DNA of 64,000 nucleotides, taken from positions 62,001 to 126,000 of the forward strand of contig NW_026706255.1 of NCBI RefSeq assembly GCF_029867415.1, read 5' to 3'. The stretch is from Vicia villosa (lineage: Eukaryota > Streptophyta > Magnoliopsida > Fabales > Fabaceae). The notes beneath the pieces are model-generated. The model had not been told where the DNA came from, made no database searches, and was given only the letters and a program-made list of their open reading frames with translations. Positions 46,107-55,568 of the stretch are shown here, one piece after another. Numbering within the stretch: the stretch's first letter is position 1; each line of letters opens with the position of its first letter. The translations under genes were made by a program, and so were the position numbers.

Positions 46107-48987
46107 TTGGTGGTGTTAGTTTTTATTAAAAGTGCCTGGAAGACGCATCTCGAAGCCTTTCAAGTTTGGACAACCAACAATGGTAGATTGCGTTTGAGGG
46201 GTGAAACCTTGCATGAGCTACATTGGATTTACTCTAAATGATGTCAGAAACTTAAATCAAAGATTAGATTAAGTTATTTCACGTAAAAATTTGGAAAACG
46301 AAAGCTATGTAGTTATGAACATGGAGATGATGATACATGTATTTGGAGTATAGTAGGACTTGTTTAGTGCATCAATCTTACTCTATATGATCCCAGAGGA
46401 TGATTTGAATGATTATTTTTTATTGATGTAAGCTAGAAATTGCAAAACGAAAATTACAAAGTGTTTGATATTTTTGAGTTTTTTTTGGCTATCCCTTTGA
46501 TGTATTTTCGTCCCCCCTTGCTTACTGAAGTATTCCTCTTCATTTATAGGCCATGGAGTGCTTAAAAACCAAGCTAAGAAGCTTTGATGGCTTTGTTGAA
46601 TTTTTGACTTTTTTAATAATATGTAGCTTTGAATTCAAGCAACCATGGCTTAATTTTCTTCAACCTCCTGCTGTACCATCTCTTTGGGGCAGAGTTGAAT
46701 CAATTTTGAGGGCTCTAGCTTGATATCAAAGCAACATAACATTATCTTGCACCATTTCTTTTTCAATTTAATCTTAAATGAAATAAAATTAAACCAAAAA
46801 AGAAATAAAATGTTATGGGCCTTAGGTTGGTCGTGGGAGGCCCTTCATATTATTGGGAACATGTTTGGATCATGAAAACTTGGCCCCTTTTGGAAAAAAA
46901 AACATTTTTGATCAATGTTGATTTCATGCATTTTCCCAAAAAATAGCCAACTTCAACAAGGCATAAATCCCTCAATTTTTATCATATGAAGGAGTTCTTG
47001 TACTTTTTAGAAACCTCAAGATGTCCTCTACAAGCCACTTTGGAAACTTTTTTTCATTTGCAGAAGTTATCTTGATGTTATGGCCCTTGACAAAAAACCA
47101 CTTTTGGTTGACTTTGAAAATGACCTGTAATGTCTAAGCTCATATTTTTCAAATGGTGAATCCAATGACCATGGGACCAATTGCATTTGAAATATAATTG
47201 AATTTCCTTCAAAACAAGCTTTGGTTGGAATTTTTTGAATGAACGATGAGAGAGTTATGGCCGGTCAAAGTTCAGTTGACTTTTTAGGAGAAAACCCTAA
47301 TTTTGAAACTTAGGGTTTTGTTGATTTTTGATCTTTCCTTGATGAATTATGATCAACCAATGATCAAATGATGAATCTTTTGACAAAATATGGATGTTGA
47401 CAAAAAATTTCATTTTTGACTGTCTGTTGACTTTTCGGTCAAACTGGTCGTCTGTTGACTGTTTGAGCTGCTGACTGTGCGTCTGAGCGAATTGAAGTTT
47501 GAAAATTTTTATGGTGGTACTTTGAGATATATGGAGGTCCATGAAATCCATTTGAGGTCTCAAAAAAAATTTTCTCCTGAAAAAAACAAAAACCCTAGTT
47601 AGGGACTGTTCGTGTGAGAGACAGTTAAGCGTACCTGATTTTTGTGCAGTGCTGAGTCTCTGCTGATCATGTGATTATCAGAAGACTTCTAGAACAAAAA
47701 TCTTGGAATTTTTCAATGCAAAAGATTGATTTGATTGATGGTACAAAACACGGAGAATTGTACTGTCAGCGGGTTTGACTGTCAACTGACTGTTCAGGCA
47801 TTAACGTAGCAGTTAAAGTGAAAATTCAACAGTCAAAGTTAATTTTTTTCTTTTTGTTTTTAGTTATGTTAATGGTGAAAATTTATTTACATGAGTTGTT
47901 AGAAAAACACAGACATGATAAATAAATAAAATATACTGTATGTGAACAAAACTACCGATAATAACCCTGAAAAATATTTAATGCACAGAAAAATAAATAT
48001 TTAACTGGCAGAAAACACACAAAATATTATCTGGATAATTAAACTACAGTACGACAAATAATACGACATTTGATACTGACAGTACAAATATTACATAATA
48101 TAATGAACAGTACGACAAATAAACGGTACATTATTTGAATACAAAAGATACGACAAACTTTAAGAATGACGATTAATAATCCATGCTATAAATAATAACA
48201 TATAGATGATTGGGAGTATAAACAACCCAGGTCCGTATTTTTCAGGACTATGCAGACAGAAAAAGGACATGATCACCACCACGACGGTAATGACCATAAG
48301 AAAACACGTATCCATCCACTTCGCCATTTTTGCCGGGGAAGAAGAGAGAATGAATATGAAGTAGAAATTTGAGAGATGAGTTGAAATTTGATGTGAGAAT
48401 TTATGGAAAAAATGAGAGGTATTTATAGAGTGAAAAGAAGGATAGAGACGTTCGGGAATGAAGTGATTCCGTACAAAAAGGAAAATTTGAGCGGTAGTAG
48501 GATTTGAAAGAAAGTGTATGGTAGGGTTTGAAAAAGAGAGATGTGTAGAATAAAGTTAGGATATGATTTTGAAAGAAAGAGATTTGAAAAAAAAGGAAAA
48601 GATTTTGAAAATAATAGAATATAGTACAAAAATTAGTGGGAAACAAAAAACTAATAATAATTTACTTGTTACCAGTACAGTCTGAATCCCCAGACTCTGC
48701 GCCTGCAAAAATTTAATTCTGTACCAATTGCGTCAGTACTATTTATCTGCAAATAAATCTCAAATAAACAGCGTGTGTGAAGTGATAAACAATAATTGGC
48801 ATTTGCGTAAGAATAAATTCAACAGCGAACCAAAATACCGTATAAGAAAAAATTCTAAAAATTGAGTATTCATGAAATCAGGATATTTATGAAACAAAAT
48901 CCAAGATTATATGAAACTCCCAATTTTTAGACAGAAGTCTGTTGCCTTCTTTCTGAAAAAGATGCGGGCAAATTTTGGGGTATAACA
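46107..48987 (-). mobile_element. Ogre-B 3' LTR, proximal part
   Basis: Continues the LTR after the copia insertion and on the minus strand starts TGTTATACCCCAAAATTTGC at 48987. A TATA-like CCTATAAATG lies at 46550-46541 (minus). Closely matches 27180-29647 of Ogre-A. Confidence 0.88.
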
Positions 48988-48997
48988 GTTGCCCCTA
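48988..48997 (-). other. Polypurine tract of Ogre-B
   Basis: AATAGGGGCAAC on the minus strand directly before the LTR start. Confidence 0.85.
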
Positions 48998-49264
48998 TTC
49001 AATCTTCTTAAACCTGAAGAGACTGTTTGGAATCTGAAGGTAGAAGATGATTGAATATTTTAGATGCCCTGAAAATTTGCACTTACCTCCATCGGAGTGA
49101 TGTTGGAAATTGCATTTGAGTATTGTCTGAGAGATGTTGTTGGCAGATCATAACATTACCTGAGATGGGCTTTCAGATGCTATCTATTGAATGTATTGAT
49201 GGTTTGTTCATCAGAATGAATCCTTTGAATATATCTTGATGAAGGATTTGAAAACCTCTGCGTT

Positions 49265-49733
49265 GAACGTTTTGGAACCGTCCAAGGTTACCGCTTTAAG
49301 TTTGGGAGGCTGATCGTTACGGAACTGTCCAAAGTTTCCGTTTTAGATTTTGAAAGTTGGTCTATGACGAACCGTCTGAGGTATCAGCTTTAGATCTTTG
49401 AAGGTTGATCATAGTGGAACCGTCTGAGGTATCGACTTAGATCTGATGGTAGATCGTTGTGGAACCGTCTGAGGTTTCCGCTTTAGATCTTTGATGGTAG
49501 ATCATTAAGGAACCGTCCAAGGTATCAACTTTAGATCTTTGATGGTAGATCACTAAGGAACCGTCCAAGGTATCAACTTTAGATCTTGAAGGTAGATCAT
49601 TAAGGAACCGTCCAAGGTATCGTCTTAGATCTTGAAGGTAGATCATTAAGGAACCGTCCAAGGTATCATCTTAGATCTTGAAGGTAGATCATTAAGGAAC
49701 CGTCCAAGGTATTGACTTAGATCTGAAGGATTT
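49265..49733 (-). repeat. 45-46-bp tandem repeats in Ogre-B 3' UTR
   Basis: About ten units with 'ggaaccgtccaaggtatc' and 'ttagatct(t)gaaggtagatc'. The same family as in Ogre-A (29930-30294), but with more copies and partly 46-bp units. The units nearest 49733 are the most uniform. Confidence 0.88.
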
Positions 49734-51159
49734 GGAGTTATTTATTCGACTGTGGTATAGCCTGGAAGCGTCAGAATGAGTCACCATTAGACCGTATCTG
49801 CTTTTCTTGTTTAGAGTTGATAAGTGGTTTGGAAAGAGAGATCTCTTCAGAATGAAACTTTGGCTTGATGATATATGAGAGGAATGTTCGTCTGAATAGA
49901 ATTCAGGGGAACACTGCATGTGATTGAGAACAACTTTTCTGAGGATATTCGTCCACCTGAAAAAAAATAAGTTAGTGTCATGCAATGTTATGATGCATGT
50001 AATGTATATGTTGAGATTCTCAAACTAAATGAGAAATGTGCATGTTATGTATGCGTTTGTCATGAAACATTATATGCTGTGTATGAATATGCGTATAATG
50101 CATGATGTATGATGTATGATGTATGATTTATGCAATTTAGAGCGTATCAAACTTCTGGTTGGGAAAATAAATCCCTGCTTGTTATTTTGGAAATGAAGGC
50201 ATTGATGATTGTTGATGATTTTTGCTATCTTGTTCGAGTATACTTAGCTGGGGAAATTCCTCACGGACCAGATTACTCTGTTGAGGGATCTTTGACTAAT
50301 GCTTGGGGATGAAGGTAATTTGAAAGTTCTGATTTTGATGTCCCTTGAATGGGAATGAGAAAGATGCATAATCCTCTGATGCACTATTTGACCAAGCCTT
50401 GGTGTGGAGACCACACCTTCTGGGGATAGTGATCTTGAACAGCCCTGCTGGGGAATAAGATTTCTCGAATCATTTTGTTGGAGAGAAAAATCTCATAGAG
50501 GAATTTGCTGAGAAATACGTCTCTGTTGGGGAATTTTCCTCTGAAACTAGTTTCGGGATGGTGTTCAGATGATTGGGACACTACCTGAATGTTATTCCTG
50601 TTTTTCTTATAAACATCAGTCATATTTAAATGCATATGTTCATTCAAAATTATCATTGGGACGTTTACGTATTTAAAAACAGAAAAAGTGAAAACATTGA
50701 TTTTGAGCATGAGCTACATTGATTTTGAAAGAGAGCCATAATAGGCGGATTAGTACAAGGAGACAAACATCCTAGTAGTAGGAAATTGTCATAAATCTTT
50801 AAAAAGTACTTATAAAGAGAAATAGCTATGTGAAAACAATCCAGTCAAGTTTCAATTCTGCTATTGCCAATCTGTCTTTGAGTATCTCATCCCTCACTTG
50901 TTGGAAGAAAGTGATTGGACTGATCGGTGCCTTTGATGTGTTGAACCTCGAAGGTGAGTAGGTAGCTAAACGGGACATAGTCGTACGCTTTATTCCCTAA
51001 CTTTTGCCTAGGCTGCCCTTTCAGGTTTTCAGCCTACCGGGATAATTATTTTTTAGTCTCTAATTTTTGCCTGGATTGCCCTTTCAGGTTTTCAATCCAC
51101 GGAGACGCTCATTTTTGCCTAAGTTGCCCTTTCAGGTTTTCAACTTAGCGAGCTTTTCT
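49734..51159 (-). other. Ogre-B 3' untranslated region
   Basis: Noncoding, similar to 30295-31592. It contains three copies of a short repeat with TTTTTGCCT and TGCCCTTTCAGGTTTTCA at about 51002, 51064 and 51112. Confidence 0.75.
51002..51150 (-). repeat. Short ~50-60-bp repeat, three copies
   Basis: Each unit has TTTTTGCCT, a few bases, TGCCCTTTCAGGTTTTCA (plus strand). Ogre-A has only two, with the middle one missing. It overlaps the pol end region only at its edge. Confidence 0.7.
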
Positions 51160-53023
51160 TTAAGCGAAGTACTTTTTGACTATGTCCGCATTTACAGGGT
51201 GTGGGAAATCCTCGCCGTCCATAGTGGTAAGCAACATGGCTCCGCCGGAGAATACTTTCTTGATTACAAACGGTCCCTCATAAGTGGGAGTCCACTTGCC
51301 CCTGGGGTCACATTGTGGTAGGATGATGCGTTTTACAACCAAATCACCGGTTTGATATGCCTGACTTTTGACTTTCTTGTTGAAGGCTTTGATCATACGT
51401 TTCTGGTACAACTGACCATGACAAATAGCTGCGAGCCTCTTTTCATCAATCAAGTTTATCTGGTCCAACCGAGTCTGAATCCAATCGTCTTCGTCTAGAT
51501 CAGCTTCTTTCATAATCCTTAGGGAAGGAATCTGAATTTCAATTGGAAGAACTGCCTCCATACCATAGACTAAGGAAAATGGAGTTCCCCTGTTGAAGTA
51601 CGCGCTGATGTGCGATAACCATGAAAAGCAAAAGGTAACATCTCATGCCAGTCTTTGTAGGTTACTTTCATCTTTTGTATGATCTTCTTGATGTTCTTGT
51701 TGGCAGCTTCCACCGCGCCATTCATCTTTGGTCGATATGGAGATGAATTATGATGTTTGATCTTGAACTGTGTGAAGAGTTCAGTAATCATTCTGTTGTT
51801 TAAATTTGTGCCATTTTCTGTGATGATCCTTTCAGGGATGCCATACCGACAAATGAGATTGTGCTTGATAAATTGGGCCACCACGTTCTTGGTGACAGAA
51901 GCAAATGAAGTTGCTTCTACCCATTTGGTGAAGTAATCGATAGCGACCAGGATAAAACGATGTCCGTTGGAGGCAATAGGCTTGATTTCTCCAATCATAT
52001 CAATACCCCACATTGCAAAAGGCCAAGGAACCGTCATGACGTTTAACGGGACTGGAGGTACATGTACTTTGTCAGCATATATCTGGCATTTGTGACAAGT
52101 TCTGGAGTGATGATGGCAGTTTGTCTCCATGGTAGACCAGTAATAACCTGCTCTTAAGATCTTTTTAGCCATTGTATGTCCACTTGAATGAGTACCAAAA
52201 GCATCATCGTGTATATCTTTCATAATCTGTTCTGCTTCTTTCTTGTTTACACAACGAAGCAAAGTCGAGTCATGGTTGCGTTTGTACAGGATTCCATTAC
52301 TTAGAAAGAATTTAGCAGCAAATCTTCTTAGAAACTTTCTATCGTTAATGGATGCCCCTTCATGGTACTCCTGAGCTTCGAGATATCTTTTTACTTCATG
52401 GAACCATGGTTTTTCTTCCACTACTTCAGTATCAATCTCATTGCAATAGGCTGGTTCATCTTGTCTGTAAATGGTGATCATTGGCGCCTCATTGTCCCAT
52501 CTGACTTTGAACATAGATGACATGGTAGCTAGGGCATCAGCTAGTTGATTTTCTTCGCGCGGGATATGTTCAAAAGTGATTTCTTCAAAGTAGGGAATCA
52601 AACTTAGCACATATTCTTTGTATGGAATTAGATTCTGGTGCTTCGTGTCCCATTCCTCTTTGACTTGATAAATTACAAGGGCCGAGTCTCCGTAGACCTC
52701 CAGGAACTTGATTCTTAGACGATTGCAGCTTTGAGACCCATAATACATGCTTCATACTCGGCTATATTGTTAGTGCAGTTGAAGCATAATCTGGCAGTGA
52801 ATGGTGTATGTCCTCCTGTAGGAGAAATGATCACAGCTCCGATGCCATTGCCAAGTGCATTAGAGGCTCCATCAAAAACCATAGTCCATCGGGACTGTAA
52901 CACCTCGATATCCGCTGCACGCATCAACCGTGTCGGCCAACCGAGCATGTTACCGGCTTAATCAATAATCCCCCCTAGGTCCGCTTATCGGCTGCCCAGG
53001 AAATATTGTTTTTGCCTTCCGCA

Positions 53024-53089
53024 AGAATCGAACCATGTACCTAGGGGTTAAGTACATATTCATAGCAATTCCTGCTACCAGTTGAGCTA
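53024..53089 (-). other. tRNA-like segment, left arm (A and B boxes)
   Basis: Minus strand: A box TAGCTCAACTGG (53089-53078), which fits the consensus TRGCNNARYNGG fully, and B box GGTTCGATTCT (53034-53024), matching GGTTCGANNCC except at one base. The text between them, with CTTAACC, resembles the anticodon region of tRNA-Lys(CTT). The arms of the cloverleaf are degraded, so a functional tRNA is unlikely. Confidence 0.6.
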
Positions 53090-53090
53090 G

Positions 53091-53156
53091 TAGCTCAAGT
53101 GGTAGCAGGAATTGCTATGAATATGTACTTAACCCCTAGGTACATGGTTCGATTCT
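53091..53156 (+). other. tRNA-like segment, right arm (A and B boxes)
   Basis: Mirror of the left arm: A box TAGCTCAAGTGG (53091-53102) and B box GGTTCGATTCT (53146-53156). The two A boxes are only a base apart, so the two promoters would point away from each other. Confidence 0.6.
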
Positions 53157-53284
53157 TGCGGAAGGCAAAAACAATATTTCCTGGGCAGCCGATAAGCGGA
53201 CCTAGGGGGGATTATTGATTAAGCCGGTAACATGCTCGGTTAGCCGACACGGTTGATGCGTGCAGCGGATATCGAGGTGTTACA

Positions 53285-53304
53285 TTAAAAAGGCGCCTTT
53301 TTAA
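53285..53304. repeat. Perfect 20-bp palindrome
   Basis: TTAAAAAGGCGCCTTTTTAA. Flanked on both sides by inverted TGTAACA ends, so the symmetric stretch extends to about 56 bp with a single mismatch pair. Confidence 0.95.
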
Positions 53305-53564
53305 TGTAACACCCCGATATCCGCTATCCCGAACTAATACCGACTAAATCGTCCCAAAATGCGAAAATTTTAATAAACATCTCAATAAATAAATAATATT
53401 ATTCTTAATATTATTCTTCCGACTATCCGACTAAAATCCGACTTTAACTTAATAAATCCAAATACGCCTCTTAAAATAATACCGACCATCCAAATTCGAC
53501 TAAATCCAATATTTAAATCCTTTAATAATTTAATTAACCAATTAATTAAATTCGGGGCGTTACA
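53305..53564. mobile_element. 260-bp LTR-like unit
   Basis: Starts TGTAACACCCCGATATCC and ends CGGGGCGTTACA, so its ends are imperfect inverted repeats. The inner part is AT-rich with repeated 'ccgacta' and 'aaatccgact' motifs. It shares only its first ~21 bases with the arms of the palindrome. May be the remnant of an LTR. Confidence 0.55.
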
Positions 53565-55303
53565 GGGACCCTGGCTCGGGTCCTTCCTCCGGTCCTGGTT
53601 GTTCGTAGTCAGCAACTAGCATAATGTCTTCATCTAGGAAGTCAAAGTTTAACGCTTGATAATCATCCACTGCTTGATGAGCTAGATGATCAGCTACCAC
53701 ACTTCCTTTGATCGCTTTTTGTGAAGTGTACTGGATGTCATACTCTGTTAAGATCATTTGCCATCTTGCTATTCTTCCAAAGAGAGCAGGTTTTTCGAAC
53801 ACATACTTGATGGGATCCATTTTGGAGATCAGGAAAGTGGTATGGTTTAGCATATACTGTCTTAGTCGGCGAGCCGCCCATGCTAAGGCACAGTAAGTTT
53901 TCTCGAGCAGTGAGTATCTTGTTTCACAATCGGTAAACTTTTTGCTAAGATAGTAGATTGCATGCTCCTTTCGGCCGGTCTCGTCATGTTGCCCCAGTAC
54001 ACACCCCATTGAATCTTCTAACACAGTTAGGTACATTATCAGAGGTCTTCCTTCCACTGGTGGTAACAAGATTGGAGGTTTTTGAAGATATTCTTTGATC
54101 TTATCAAAGGCTAATTGGCATTTGTCATTCCATCTTTCCATTTGATCTTTCTTCAACAGTTTGAAGATTGGCACACAAGTAGTAGTCATGTGGGCAATAA
54201 ATCTGGCTATGTAATTCAGACGTCCCAAGAATCCTTTGACTTGTTTCTCGGTACGGGGTATGGGCATTTCTCGAATGGCTTTGACCTTGGCAGGATCAAC
54301 TTCAATATCTTTGCTGCTGACGATGAAACCTAAGAGTTTACCGGATCTTACTCGAAAGGTACACTTGTTCGGATTTAGTCGCAACCTGTACTTCTTGAGT
54401 CTATCAAACAGCTTGTGCAGATGACCCAGATGTTCTTCTTCGGTGTTGGATTTTGCAATCATATCATCCACATAAACCTCTATCTCCTGATGAATCATAT
54501 CATGGAACAGAGCTACCATTGCGCGCTGATATGTTGCTCCTGCATTCTTTAAACCAAAGGGCATTACTTTGTAACAAAAGGTTCCCCAAGGTGTTGTGAA
54601 GGTTGTTTTTTCCATGTCTTCGGGCGCCATTTTGATTTGATTGTACCCTGAGAATCCATCCATAAAGGAGAATACCTTGCATTGTGCAGTATTGTCAACC
54701 AGTACATCGATGTGAGGTAAAGGGAAATCATCTTTGGGGCTTGCCCGATTCAGATCTCTGTAGTCTACACACATTCTGACTTTCCCGTCTTTTTTAGGTA
54801 CAGGCACGATGTTAGCTATCCAAGGAGGATAACTTACAACTTTCAGAAAGCCAACATTGAATTGCTTTTCAACCTCGTCTTTGATCTTCTTTGACATATC
54901 GGGCCTACTCCTCCGCAGTTTCTGCTTAACTGGAGTGCTACCTTCTTTGATCGGCAGGCGATGAACCACAATATCCGTGTCAAGGACAGGCATATCTTCA
55001 TAGGATCAGGCGAATATCTCAACGTAGTCTTGTAACATTTGAATCAGTCTTTGCTTGACACTGTCTTCTAGATCAGTCCCTATCTTGACTTCTTTCTCTT
55101 CTTCGTCACTGCCCAAGTTGATAACCTCAATTGGTTCTTCATGCGGCTGTATAGTCTTTTCTTCTTGTTCTAACAACCTTGCAAGTTCCCTTGGTACTTC
55201 ACAATCTTCCTCACTTTTGTCCTCAGTTTGGTAAATCGGATTTTCGAAGTCATGACTGGCAATAGTAGAATCGTTATCATCAGGATCAAGAGTGAATGTG
55301 AAT

Positions 55304-55568
55304 CTGCATTTATTTATGTGGGTGTGTGTAAGAACACATAGCAATTTGAAAATGAATAAAGCAAAGAAAGAAAAAGGATCAAAAAATTTGAATATGCAAA
55401 CGTCCCATGATTTTATTGAATGAACATGATCATGATATGACAAACCCTTATAAAAAGGACCAGTGTGCTTCGGGCAAGGCACACTGCTTTCAAGTTCATG
55501 GTTCGATAGTACAGGAACCATTTTTATCTTTGCACATATAAACAACGAAAACAGGAAATTGCATTTAC
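55304..55568 (-). other. Predicted Ogre-B intron between gag-pro and pol
   Basis: Minus strand: donor GGA|GTAAATG at 55568 and acceptor AATGCAG|ATT ending at 55304, length 265 bp, with a T-rich middle. The gag-pro frame reaches its stop only three bases into the intron, and splicing would join its last partial codon in phase with the pol linker. Ogre elements are known to splice an intron at this place. Prediction from sequence only. Confidence 0.7.

Larger units (their letters stand above)
52896..53284. repeat. 389-bp near-perfect palindrome
   Basis: Two 194-bp arms (52896-53089 and 53091-53284) around a single base at 53090. I find two mismatches: one near 52938 (paired with 53242) and one at 53081 (paired with 53099). 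Both outer ends carry TGTAACACCTCGATATCCGC in inverted orientation. Confidence 0.92.
52896..53564. mobile_element. Palindromic composite insertion, unknown family
   Basis: A 669-bp insertion in Ogre-B pol with a perfect 5-bp duplication GGGAC (52891-52895 and 53565-53569). Removing it and one GGGAC would leave the local frame continuous, as in Ogre-A. It starts TGTAACACCTCG and ends CGGGGCGTTACA. Parts: a 389-bp palindrome (52896-53284), a 20-bp perfect palindrome (53285-53304) and a 260-bp unit (53305-53564) that starts TGTAACACCCCGATATCCGC. TG...CA ends and a 5-bp duplication are typical of LTR elements, yet the long inverted repeat and tRNA-like content are not. No ORF. It could be a rearranged solo LTR/TRIM or an unknown foldback element. 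Confidence 0.85.
51160..55303 (-). pseudogene. Ogre-B pol: RT, RNase H, archaeal-type RNase H, integrase (broken)
   Basis: Begins after the presumed intron acceptor at 55304. An acidic linker (LDPDDNDST, RELARLLEQEE) is followed by a stop at 55006-55008, then RT (VRMCVDYRDLN, GFSGYNQIKMAPED, MPFGLKNAGATYQRAM, catalytic YVDDMI) and a degenerate RNase H. The 669-bp palindromic element interrupts the frame at 52896-53564. Then come the archaeal-type RNase H (MVFDGASNALGNGIGAVI), a small deletion near 52717, the integrase zinc finger and core, and a 1-bp deletion near 51570 before the C-terminal part. In the core the second catalytic Asp is Glu (IITENGTN, against IITDNGTN in Ogre-A). Inactive. 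Confidence 0.92.

Noticed and set aside
53091..53160. A functional tRNA-Lys gene
   Set aside because: A and B boxes fit, but acceptor and T stems do not pair well and there is no plausible full cloverleaf; kept only as tRNA-like.
52896..53564. MITE of a known DNA transposon superfamily
   Set aside because: The duplication is 5 bp with TG/CA ends, which does not suit Stowaway (TA), Tourist (3 bp), hAT (8 bp) or Mutator (about 9 bp).
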